From JABDPF01 sp037384065 (GTDB taxonomy: Bacteria > Pseudomonadota > Gammaproteobacteria > Xanthomonadales > SZUA-36): DNA of 9,477 bases. Both the position numbers and the translations under genes were made by a program. Position 1 is the stretch's first letter; each line of letters starts with the position of its first letter. Shown here in pieces: positions 1-6,436 of the stretch. Under the pieces are notes generated by a model. The model made no database searches. It was given only the letters and a program-made list of their open reading frames with translations, and had not been told where the DNA came from. The DNA is taken from positions 1 to 9,477 of the forward strand of contig JARROJ010000078.1 in NCBI GenBank assembly GCA_037384065.1, given 5' to 3'.

Positions 1-251
1 TTCCGGGCGGTGTCGAAGTTGTATTCCACCAGGTCGGCCGGGGTTTCGGCCTTGCGGGCGATGAAATAGCCGTTTTCCTTCGGCCGCCAGCGGTAGTCGT
101 AGTAGCCGTTCTCGAACGGATCGATGATGCGCGCCCAGGCGCCATCCAGGCTGATTCCGGCGCGACCGTGCGCGTGCTGAACGAGGTCCGGGGTCGCGGC
201 CGGTGCGTCGAGCGCAACGAGCAGCGCGAGGAACATGAAGAGTCGGTGCAT
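1..251 (-). CDS. Glycoside hydrolase family 2 protein (beta-glucuronidase/beta-galactosidase-like), N-terminal part
   Basis: This is the first 83 codons of a gene that continues past the left edge. Translating the minus strand from the ATG at 251 gives a hydrophobic start (MHRLFMFLALLVAL) that looks like a Sec signal peptide ending near an APAA sequence, so the product is probably periplasmic or secreted. The mature part contains ISLDGAW, IIDPFENGYYDYR, NGYFIARK and LVEYNFDT. I recognise these as the start of the N-terminal jelly-roll sugar-binding domain of GH2 beta-glucuronidase-like enzymes. The catalytic glutamates lie outside the window, so the substrate cannot be judged. A GGAG sequence sits 9 bases before the ATG. 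The stop of the FAD dehydrogenase on the same strand is only 14 bp upstream, so the two are probably co-transcribed. The family is fairly sure; beta-glucuronidase specificity is a guess. Confidence 0.8.
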   Translation of the reverse strand, partial: MHRLFMFLALLVALDAPAATPDLVQHAHGRAGISLDGAWARIIDPFENGYYDYRWRPKENGYFIARKAETPADLVEYNFDTAR

Positions 252-265
252 GGGTCAGGTCTCCG

Positions 266-1906
266 TTACGCGCTGCGGTTCGCGGGCTCGTCCAGGATCG
301 CCGCGGCCGCCTTGCGGGCGGTCAGGATGCAGCCGCTCAGGAAGGTGCCTTCCAGCGAGCGCTTGCCGCTGGCGCCGCCGCCGCCGAAACCGGCCGCTTC
401 GCCGACCGCGTAGAGCCCGGGAATCGGCGCCCCCGTGACGGAACGCACGCGGCAGTGCAGGTCGGTCTGCAAGCCGCCGAGGCTCTTGCGGCTGATGAAG
501 TGCAGGCGAATCGCGATCAGCGGGCCTGCCTTGCGGTCGCCGATCGCCTGCAGATTGCAGGTGCGCAGCTTTTCGGTGCGCCATTTGCGGGCCTCGATGA
601 TGCGGCTGATCTGGGGGTGGTGCGCGCGGCGGTCCGGGTCGGCCATCGCCGCGTCGTAGTCCGCGACCTGCGCCGCCAGGCGCTCGGGATCGATGCGCTC
701 GGCGCCCGTCAGGGCGTTCATGCGGGCGGCCAGTTCGGTGCAGTCCGGCGCCGCGATGAACTCGGTGCTTTCGGACAACATCCGGTTCGCCAGGCGGCGG
801 TTGCCCAACAACATGTCCTTCAGAAAACCCAGCACGCGGTGGTCGACGATGTTCGGGTTATGTTCGCTGCCGGAGATCGCCAGTTCTTTCTCCAGGATCT
901 TCCGGTTCAGCACCTGCCAGGTCCAGGGGTGGGCCGCCACCTGCCGGCACAGGCCGTTGGTGTCGAAACCGGTGACCATCGGGTCCGGCCCGACCGGTTC
1001 GCCGTCCGGATCCAGCCACAAGCAGGTTTTCGGCGGGATCAGGCTCAGCCCGTGACCGCGGAAGTGCGGTTGCGGGTGCGGGATGCCGGCCGCGTAGTTC
1101 CACATGTCGCCCAGGTGATCGAGCTGCGCGCCGAGGTCCGCCGCGGCCGCGTGCATGCCGCCGTCGCTCAGCGGGCTGGCGCCGTTCAGGATCACCTCGG
1201 GCGGGCCGGGCCAATCGTCCAGCCAGTGGGCGCGGACCTGTTCGACCGAGCCGTTGACGCCGCCGGTGGCGATGATCGTGCGGGCGGCCGTGACCCGGAA
1301 GGACTGGCCGTCGGCGGTGCGCACGCCGGTGCAGCCCGTCACGATGTCCCGCTCGCGCGTCAACGCCGTGGCGCGGGATGCGTGCAGGAGGGTCAGGCGG
1401 TCCCGGTTCGGATGGCCCTGCAGCCGGCCGATCAGGACCCGGACCAGTTCCCGGCCGGTGCCCCACAGCACGTGGTAGCGCGGCACCGAGTTGCCCTTGA
1501 TGCGCTCGCCGCGCTCGACGAAGTTCACGGCCGGCATGAATTTCAGGCCCCGCGAGCGGATCCAGTCGTAGACCCATTCGCGCGATTCGCGCACGTAGCA
1601 TTCCGCCCAGGCGCGCGGCCAGCGCTCCTCCGGCGCGAGTTCGCCGAAGCGGATCCAGTCGGCGAGACACAGCTCGGGGGAGTCCTCAACGCCCATGCGT
1701 CGCTGCTCGGGCGTGCCCACCAGGGCCATGCCGCCGAAGGCCCACAGCGCCAGGCCGCCAAAGCGCTCCGGCGTGTCGGCGTCGAGCAGCACGACGGTGC
1801 GGCCGCCGTCCAGCAATTCGAGCGCGGTGACGATGCCGGCGATGCCGCCGCCGATCACGAGGTTTTCGGTCGCGAAGCGCCGGTCGCCGGATTGCGATTG
1901 GGTCAT
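266..1906 (-). CDS. FAD-binding dehydrogenase (FAD_binding_2 family, fumarate reductase/3-ketosteroid dehydrogenase-like)
   Basis: A 546-residue flavoprotein oxidoreductase, probably cytoplasmic because no signal peptide is visible. The N-terminus has the Rossmann dinucleotide-binding motif VIGGGIAG (residues 17-24), followed by an acidic residue at the end of the second strand (LLDAD). ATGG at 213-216 is the second conserved flavin contact. The C-terminal GLYAVGEAAGFGGGG (from residue 497) is the typical FAD-closing segment of this superfamily. Internal blocks such as ALWAFGGMALV, SPEQRR-like TPEQRRMG, NSVPRYHVLWGTG and SRKSLGGLQTDL match the 'putative FAD-binding dehydrogenase' subgroup (about 550 residues), whose substrate is generally unknown. 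The ATG at 1906 is preferred because the conserved fold begins 15 residues later; an in-frame ATG at 1966 would add 20 residues not expected in the family. The GH2 gene follows after 14 bp, and glutamine synthetase is divergent across 145 bp. The family is sure, the substrate unknown. Confidence 0.9.
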   Translation of the reverse strand: MTQSQSGDRRFATENLVIGGGIAGIVTALELLDGGRTVVLLDADTPERFGGLALWAFGGMALVGTPEQRRMGVEDSPELCLADWIRFGELAPEERWPRAWAECYVRESREWVYDWIRSRGLKFMPAVNFVERGERIKGNSVPRYHVLWGTGRELVRVLIGRLQGHPNRDRLTLLHASRATALTRERDIVTGCTGVRTADGQSFRVTAARTIIATGGVNGSVEQVRAHWLDDWPGPPEVILNGASPLSDGGMHAAAADLGAQLDHLGDMWNYAAGIPHPQPHFRGHGLSLIPPKTCLWLDPDGEPVGPDPMVTGFDTNGLCRQVAAHPWTWQVLNRKILEKELAISGSEHNPNIVDHRVLGFLKDMLLGNRRLANRMLSESTEFIAAPDCTELAARMNALTGAERIDPERLAAQVADYDAAMADPDRRAHHPQISRIIEARKWRTEKLRTCNLQAIGDRKAGPLIAIRLHFISRKSLGGLQTDLHCRVRSVTGAPIPGLYAVGEAAGFGGGGASGKRSLEGTFLSGCILTARKAAAAILDEPANRSA

Positions 1907-1926
1907 GGTTTCGGGTCCGTTGCGGT

Positions 1927-1940
1927 CCTTGCGGGCAAGG
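1927..1940. promoter_or_regulatory. Perfect inverted repeat (CCTTGC-GG-GCAAGG), candidate operator
   Basis: Two 6-bp arms with a 2-bp spacer form an exact inverted repeat in the 145-bp gap between the divergent FAD dehydrogenase and glutamine synthetase genes. It lies 20 bp before the dehydrogenase start. A dyad here could bind a dimeric repressor or activator, but a chance match in G+C-rich DNA is possible and I do not recognise a known regulator site. I found no convincing -35/-10 pair for either gene in this gap; a TTGACC at 1992-1997 has no good partner at the right distance. Confidence 0.3.
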
Positions 1941-2051
1941 TACTCCGAGCAGCGTCCCGCGAGCAAGTCGCGCCGGCTTGACGCGCCTCATTGACCCGGC
2001 GCGGCGGTCGTCCCAGAGTATCGTTCCCAAGGGCTTCCGGCGGGGTGCCGC

Positions 2052-3476
2052 ATGAACCTGGAAACCGTTCGCGCGCTGATCGAGCAGGAAGGCGTGCACA
2101 GTATCGATCTCAAGTACGCCGACCTGGTCGGCAACTGGTACCACATCACCTTTCCGTCGCGCCGCCTCGACCACGTGCTGCGCAACGGCATTCCCTTCGA
2201 CGGTTCCAGCATTCCCGGCATGAAGTCGGTCGAGGCGGGCGACATGGTGCTTCTGCCCGACCCCGAAACCGCGATCCTCGACCCGTTCTCCCGGCAACCG
2301 AGACTGCGCATGCTCAGCTACATCTGCGATGCGGACACGCGCCGCGGGGTCAACAAGGACCCGCGCACGGTGGCCCGGCGCGCACAGCGGTTCCTGGTCG
2401 ATTCGGGCGTCGCCGACACCTCGCTGTGGGTGCCGGAGTTCGAGTTCTACCTGTTCAACGAGGCGACGATCGACAACGGCAAGTACAGCGCCGGTTATCG
2501 CTTCACCTCGGTGGAGAACAAGGACGATCTGCCCGGCGGTTACCTCGACGCCGACGGCACCGCGGTCGCCCACCGCAAGGGCTATCACATCGATATTCCG
2601 TTCGACAAGTACACCGAAGTGCGCGAGGAGATGGTGCGCCTGATCGAGGCCGTGGGTTGCCCGATCCGCTACCACCACCACGAGGTCGGCCTGTCGGGCC
2701 AGCAGGAGATCGAGACCGAACTGCTGCCGTTCGAACTCGTCACCGACCGCATGATGTACGTGAAGGACATCGTGCACAATTGCGCGCTGAAACACGGGCT
2801 GACGGCCACCTTCATGCCGAAGCCGCTGTACGACGAACCCGGCAACGGCATGCATTTCCACGTTCAGTTGCGCAAGGACGGGCGCAACGTGTTCTACGAT
2901 GCCGACGGCTACGCCGGGCTGTCGGAAACCGCGCTGTGCTTCATCGGCGGCATTCTCGCCCACGGGCGTTCACTGACGGCCTTCACCAACCCCAGCACCA
3001 ACTCCTACAAGCGCCTGCTGCCCGGCTTCGAAGCGCCGGTGAAGCTGTTTTTCGGGCTCGCCAACCGCTGTGCGGCGATCCGCATTCCGAAGTACGCCAC
3101 CAGCGAGGAGGCCAAGCGTTTCGAGTTCCGCACCAGTGACGGCAGTTGCAACTACTACCTGGCGATGAGCGCACTGCTGATGGCCGGCCTGGACGGCGTG
3201 AAGAACCGCATCCTGCCCGATGCGGACAACGGCTTCGGGCCGTTCGACGACAACGTTTTCGAGTGGCCGGAGGCGGAACAGGCGCGGCTCGCCTCGATTC
3301 CGGAGAGCCTCGAGGAAGCGCTGCAGGCCCTGCGCGAGGATCACGCCTACCTGACGGCCGGAGGCGTCTTCAACAGGGAACTGATCGACAGCTGGATCGA
3401 GGAAAAGACGAAGGAGGTCATCGCGGTCCGGAACCGCCCGCACCCGTTCGAGATGAACCTGTATTACAGCCTCTGA
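2052..3476 (+). CDS. glnA: Type I glutamine synthetase (glutamate-ammonia ligase)
   Basis: A cytoplasmic enzyme of 474 residues that makes glutamine from glutamate, ammonia and ATP; the family forms dodecamers. Active-site positions line up almost residue for residue with the enteric enzyme. They are D50 in FDGSS, metal ligands E129 and E131 (PEFEFY), E211 in HHHEV and E219 in GQQEI, H268 in GNGMHFH, R321 and E327 in NPSTNSYKRLLPGFEAP, R339 and R344 in NRCAAIRIP, and E358/R360. The ammonia-site D50 and flap E327 are both present, which argues for a true glutamine synthetase rather than a gamma-glutamyl-amine ligase. The adenylylation loop reads NVFEWPEAE, with F404 where enteric GlnA has the modified tyrosine. 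The substrate loop reads DEPGNGMH instead of DNGSGMH. The ATG at 2052 follows a weak GCGGGG, and the conserved fold starts at once. The gene ends 10 bp from the convergent PII-like gene. Confidence 0.94.
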   Translation: MNLETVRALIEQEGVHSIDLKYADLVGNWYHITFPSRRLDHVLRNGIPFDGSSIPGMKSVEAGDMVLLPDPETAILDPFSRQPRLRMLSYICDADTRRGVNKDPRTVARRAQRFLVDSGVADTSLWVPEFEFYLFNEATIDNGKYSAGYRFTSVENKDDLPGGYLDADGTAVAHRKGYHIDIPFDKYTEVREEMVRLIEAVGCPIRYHHHEVGLSGQQEIETELLPFELVTDRMMYVKDIVHNCALKHGLTATFMPKPLYDEPGNGMHFHVQLRKDGRNVFYDADGYAGLSETALCFIGGILAHGRSLTAFTNPSTNSYKRLLPGFEAPVKLFFGLANRCAAIRIPKYATSEEAKRFEFRTSDGSCNYYLAMSALLMAGLDGVKNRILPDADNGFGPFDDNVFEWPEAEQARLASIPESLEEALQALREDHAYLTAGGVFNRELIDSWIEEKTKEVIAVRNRPHPFEMNLYYSL

Positions 3477-3486
3477 GATCGCCCGC

Positions 3487-3783
3487 TCAGTGCTGCAGCC
3501 AGAGGCAGTCGGAAACCAGGCAGATGCCGCCGGAGCGGGTCAGCAGCGGCTGCACGCCCGCGGTGATGCGCTGCACGATCTCCGGGTCGTCGCAGGCGAT
3601 CAGGAACAGGCAGTTGCTCGTGTCGCCGGCCAGTTCGTCCGCCCGTCGGGTGCCGCGGTCGCCCCAGCCGCCCACGTTGCGCACCAGGGTGTAGCCCGGC
3701 GCGTTCAGCTTTTTCAGGGTCGCGATCATGCGATCGGCGAGCGGCTGCTCGATGACGATTTCGATGCGTTTGCTGTGTTTCAT
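3487..3783 (-). CDS. sbtB: SbtB-like PII-family signalling protein
   Basis: A 98-residue cytoplasmic protein that I read as a PII-like regulator. It starts MKHSKRIEIVIEQPLADRM, a first beta strand and helix of the PII fold. The T-loop region is VGGWGDRGTRRADELAGD (about 37-54), with the glycine-rich GxGxxG pattern of SbtB and no GlnB-type uridylylated tyrosine. It then continues with CLFLIACDDPEIVQRI and a last strand GGICLVSD. SbtB proteins bind adenine nucleotides (cAMP, AMP, ADP, ATP) and control the SbtA permease. The cyanobacterial C-terminal CGPxGC redox loop is absent; instead two cysteines, C88 and C93, lie in the last strand and the chain ends in LWLQH. GAGG sits 8 bases before the ATG. 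The gene follows the SbtA-type permease by 26 bp on the same strand, the usual partner arrangement. The family call rests mainly on this pairing plus PII-like sequence. Confidence 0.82.
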   Translation of the reverse strand: MKHSKRIEIVIEQPLADRMIATLKKLNAPGYTLVRNVGGWGDRGTRRADELAGDTSNCLFLIACDDPEIVQRITAGVQPLLTRSGGICLVSDCLWLQH

Positions 3784-3809
3784 GGTCTCGACCTCGTGCG
3801 CTCGGTCGC

Positions 3810-4805
3810 TCACGCCAGCCACGTCGCCAGCTGGTGGTACAGCGGAATGCCGAACAGGATGTTGAAGGGAAACGTGATGGCCAGCGACATCGCGAGGTAG
3901 GTGCTCGGATTGGCTTCCGGCAAGGCCAGCCGCATCGCGGCCGGCACGGCGATGTACGACGCGCTGGCGGCCAGGACCGTCAGCAGCATCAGGTCGCCGG
4001 CCGGCAGGCCGAGCCCCGCGCCGACGACCAGCGCCACGCCGCCGTTGACCAGCGGCAGCACCAGCGCCGCGACGACCATCATCGGCAGGGGCAGGCGCGT
4101 GGCCTTCGAGCCCTGCGCGTACAGGTCGCGCAGGCGGCGCCCGGCGACGATGCCCATGTCGAGCAGGAACAGGCACAGCACGCCCAGGAACGGCGCCTCG
4201 ATGACGGCTGCGACCTGTTGCTTGCCTTCCGGTCCGGTGATCCAGCCGATCGCCATGCTGCCCAGGATCAGGAACACCGAGCCGTTGAAGCAGGCCTCGT
4301 GCAGCAGGGTGCCCCAGCGCACGTCGCGATTGTTCGCATTCCCGTTCTGGCGGAACCGGTTGTACAGCAGCATGCCGACGATGATCGCGGGCGACTCCAT
4401 CAGCGCCATCCCGGCGACCAGGTAACCGCTCCATTCGACGCCCTGGGCGTCGAGGAAGCTGGCCGCCGTGATGAAGGTGACTGCGCTGACCGAGCCGTAG
4501 GTCGCGGCGATGGCCGCCGCGTCCGGCACGGAAAACCGGCGCCGCAGGATGAAAAAGCTGTACAGCGGCACCAGGGCCGACATCACCATCGCCAGCCCCA
4601 GTGATATCCACACGTCGCCGCCCAGGTCGGAAACCGCCAGCGCCGCGCCGCCCTTGAAACCGATCGCGAACAGCAGGTACAGCGACAGGAAGCGCGCGAT
4701 CTGCCCCGGGATGTCGAGGTCCGAGCGCACCAGCACCGCCAGCAGGCCGAGAAAGAAGAACAGCAGCGGCGGCGAACTGAGGTTGGAAAGAAAAGCGCCG
4801 GTCAC
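3810..4805 (-). CDS. sbtA: SbtA-family sodium-dependent bicarbonate/anion permease
   Basis: A 331-residue, strongly hydrophobic inner-membrane protein with roughly ten membrane segments in two halves. Family signs are the N-terminal SNLSSPPLLFFFLGLLAVL, the FAIGFKGGAAL block (47-56; KIGLTGG in cyanobacterial SbtA) and YGSVSAVTFITAASFL (103-118; GAVSGSTMAAALTLL). Further on are the LDMGI block (215-219; VMGME) and LAASASYIAVPAAMRLALPEANPSTYLAMSLAI (from 278; AASSSDISGPPTLRAGIPSANPSAYIGASTAI). The known SbtA is a high-affinity Na+/HCO3- symporter in cyanobacterial CO2 concentration; substrate in heterotrophs is mostly untested. The cytosolic loop between halves (about 150-168) is much shorter than in cyanobacteria. 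The start is GTG at 4805, chosen because GGAG lies 9 bases upstream and no suitable ATG follows until after several membrane segments. It lies between the sugar dehydrogenase (36 bp) and the SbtB-like gene (26 bp), probably one transcript. Confidence 0.87.
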   Translation of the reverse strand: MTGAFLSNLSSPPLLFFFLGLLAVLVRSDLDIPGQIARFLSLYLLFAIGFKGGAALAVSDLGGDVWISLGLAMVMSALVPLYSFFILRRRFSVPDAAAIAATYGSVSAVTFITAASFLDAQGVEWSGYLVAGMALMESPAIIVGMLLYNRFRQNGNANNRDVRWGTLLHEACFNGSVFLILGSMAIGWITGPEGKQQVAAVIEAPFLGVLCLFLLDMGIVAGRRLRDLYAQGSKATRLPLPMMVVAALVLPLVNGGVALVVGAGLGLPAGDLMLLTVLAASASYIAVPAAMRLALPEANPSTYLAMSLAITFPFNILFGIPLYHQLATWLA

Positions 4806-4814
4806 GGTTACGCG

Positions 4815-4818
4815 CTCC
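4815..4818 (-). promoter_or_regulatory. Ribosome binding site GGAG for the GTG-started sbtA-type gene
   Basis: Read on the minus strand, ACGGAGCG lies 9 bases before the GTG at 4805. It decides in favour of this rare start, since the reading frame offers no ATG near the first predicted membrane segment. Confidence 0.5.
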
Positions 4819-4841
4819 GTCAGCTATGCACGTCGGTCGCG

Positions 4842-6272
4842 TCAGGGCGCCGGTTGCATGCGCACGATCCGCCCCTGGCGCGGGTCGCCGCCGTTGAGCA
4901 GCAGGTAAATCAGCCCGTCCGGGCCGCTGGCCACGTCGCGGATCCGGCCCTGGTCCTTGAGGATGATCTCGTCCGCCGTGACCGCGCCGTCGGCGACCGT
5001 CAGCAGGTGCAGTTCCTCCGAGGCGAGGCCGCCGGCGAGCAGTTTGCCGGTCCACGACGGAAAGGCGTCGCCCTCGTAGAAGTCGATGCCGGCCACGGCG
5101 ATCGACGGTGTCCAGTGCAGTTTCGGTTGCTCCATGCCTTCGCGGTGCGTTTCGTCGGTGATCGGCGTGCCGTTGTAGTTCATGCCGTAGGTGATGACCG
5201 GCCAGCCGTAGTTGCGGCCTTTTTCAACGACGTTGATCTCGTCGCCGCCGCGCGGGCCGTGTTCGGATTCCCACAACAGGCCGGTGGCCGGTTCGAGATC
5301 CATGCCCTGCGGATTGCGGTGGCCATAGCTCCAGATCGCCGGCAGGGCGCCCTCGACGTCGACGAAGGGGTTGTCCGCGGGCACGCGGCCGTCGTCGTGG
5401 AGGCGGAAAATCTTGCCGTTGGGCCGGTCGAGGTCCTGGGCGCGTTCCTGCCGGCCGCGGTCGCCGACGCCGAAGAACAGGTAGCCGTCGTCGAACACGA
5501 AGCGCGAGCCGAAGTGGACGCCGCCCGAACCGTGGAGCGATTCCCCGACCGCGAACAGCGTTTGCTGGTCGGTCCAGCGGCCGTCTTCGATCCGCCCGCG
5601 CACGACCGCGGTCATGCCGGCGTCGCGGCCGTTGTCCCTGGCGCCGGTGTGCTCGCTGTACGACAGGTAGATCCACCCGTTTTTCGAATAATCGGGGTGG
5701 ACGCCGACTTCCAGCAGTCCGCCCTGGCCGTGTTGCCAGACGGTTGGCGTTCCCTCGATCCGGCGTCGCTCGCCGCCGGTGAAATGCCACAGTACGCCGT
5801 CGCGCTGGGTGACCAGCATGGTTCCGTCCGGCAGGAAATCGATCGACCAGAGCAGGCCGTCACCGGCGCCGACCTCCTCGAGCGTGAAACGGTGGCCGCC
5901 CGCGGCGAAGACGCCGTCGTCGGCGACCAGGTTGCGTCGGACCGCCTCGGTGCGCCGCTCGGCCTTTTTCTCGCGCAGGAAAATCACCAGCGAGCGGATC
6001 TGCTTCTCGTCGAGCGCTTCGCCCCAGGCCGGCATGTCCATGTCCGGTATGCCGTTCCGGATCGAGGCGGCAATCGCCTCGTCGCTCGCGCCGTATTTCC
6101 ATTCGTCGTCGACCAGCGAGCCGCCGGAACCGCCCGCCAGGTCGCGGCCGTGGCAGCTGGCGCAGTTCTTTGTATAGATCTCCTCGACGTCGCCGGTGCC
6201 GATCCGGTTCTGGGCCGCGGTGCCGAGCGGCAGCGCCAGTACGATCACGGTGCAGAGCCATTTCGCGTTCAT
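4842..6272 (-). CDS. Secreted cytochrome c-PQQ-dependent sugar dehydrogenase fusion (Asd/YliI-like)
   Basis: A 476-residue periplasmic quinoprotein-haem protein. A Sec signal peptide (residues 1 to about 20, ending GTAA) is followed by a class I cytochrome c domain with CASCH at 37-41 and likely axial methionine M80 in PDMDMPAWG. From about residue 125 the rest is the six-bladed propeller of the soluble aldose/glucose dehydrogenase family. It shows QGGLLEVGVHPDY (183-195), H253 in VHFGSR as the expected catalytic histidine, GVGDRG (268-273), NGKIFRL, R319 in YGHRNPQG and HGPRGGDEIN. Such enzymes oxidise the C1 position of aldoses to lactones using PQQ, and the haem would take the electrons. 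The start at 6272 is preferred over an in-frame ATG at 6308. It has an ideal AGGAGA 6 bases upstream and an immediate signal peptide, whereas 6308 falls inside the likely -10 box. First gene of the probable operon with the SbtA and SbtB genes. Sugar specificity is unknown. Confidence 0.92.
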   Translation of the reverse strand: MNAKWLCTVIVLALPLGTAAQNRIGTGDVEEIYTKNCASCHGRDLAGGSGGSLVDDEWKYGASDEAIAASIRNGIPDMDMPAWGEALDEKQIRSLVIFLREKKAERRTEAVRRNLVADDGVFAAGGHRFTLEEVGAGDGLLWSIDFLPDGTMLVTQRDGVLWHFTGGERRRIEGTPTVWQHGQGGLLEVGVHPDYSKNGWIYLSYSEHTGARDNGRDAGMTAVVRGRIEDGRWTDQQTLFAVGESLHGSGGVHFGSRFVFDDGYLFFGVGDRGRQERAQDLDRPNGKIFRLHDDGRVPADNPFVDVEGALPAIWSYGHRNPQGMDLEPATGLLWESEHGPRGGDEINVVEKGRNYGWPVITYGMNYNGTPITDETHREGMEQPKLHWTPSIAVAGIDFYEGDAFPSWTGKLLAGGLASEELHLLTVADGAVTADEIILKDQGRIRDVASGPDGLIYLLLNGGDPRQGRIVRMQPAP

Positions 6273-6278
6273 CCGGGG

Positions 6279-6284
6279 TCTCCT
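6279..6284 (-). promoter_or_regulatory. Ribosome binding site AGGAGA for the cytochrome c-PQQ dehydrogenase
   Basis: The minus strand reads AGGAGA six bases before the ATG at 6272, the strongest Shine-Dalgarno match in this window. It settles the start in favour of the signal-peptide methionine. Confidence 0.65.
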
Positions 6285-6306
6285 GTCTGTGCGGTTGCCA
6301 GTGTCC

Positions 6307-6334
6307 ATCTTAAGTGGAAATTTTCCCGTTGCAA
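6307..6334 (-). promoter_or_regulatory. Candidate sigma70 promoter for the PQQ dehydrogenase-sbtA-sbtB operon
   Basis: On the minus strand a TTGCAA (6334-6329; 4 of 6 to the -35 consensus) is followed after 16 bases by TAAGAT (6312-6307; 4 of 6 to the -10 consensus). The spacer holds an A/T-rich patch with the short dyad GGAAA-T-TTTCC, which stands out in a G+C-rich region. Transcription would start near position 6300, leaving a leader of about 28 bases before the ATG at 6272. Inferred from sequence match only. Confidence 0.42.
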
Positions 6335-6436
6335 CGCCGATCCGCGGAACGCCCCGGGTCGACCGCCCCCTCGTTCGGCCGCCGGGCGACGTGCTGCACC
6401 GCTGGTGACGCGGATCAAAGCCGGAAGCCCGCGGCC

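Noticed and set aside
1907..1966. An upstream ATG at 1966 that would extend the FAD dehydrogenase by 20 residues.
   Set aside because: The extension does not resemble the family N-terminus, and it would run across the inverted repeat in the intergenic region. The ATG at 1906 puts the FAD motif at the usual distance.
455..1981. A 508-codon open frame on the plus strand opposite the FAD dehydrogenase.
   Set aside because: It is a G+C-driven shadow: rich in Arg, Ala, Gly and Val with no recognisable motif, while the opposite strand encodes a clear conserved flavoprotein.
3473..3490. CTGAG/CTCAG inverted repeat holding both stop codons of the convergent glutamine synthetase and PII-like genes, considered as a shared terminator.
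   Set aside because: The stem is only 5 bp with an 8-base loop and no T-run on either side, so a chance match is likely.
3487..3783. The PII-like protein as a classical GlnB/GlnK.
   Set aside because: It lacks the uridylylated-tyrosine T-loop and the usual GlnB signatures, is short, and is paired with an SbtA-type permease rather than an ammonium channel.
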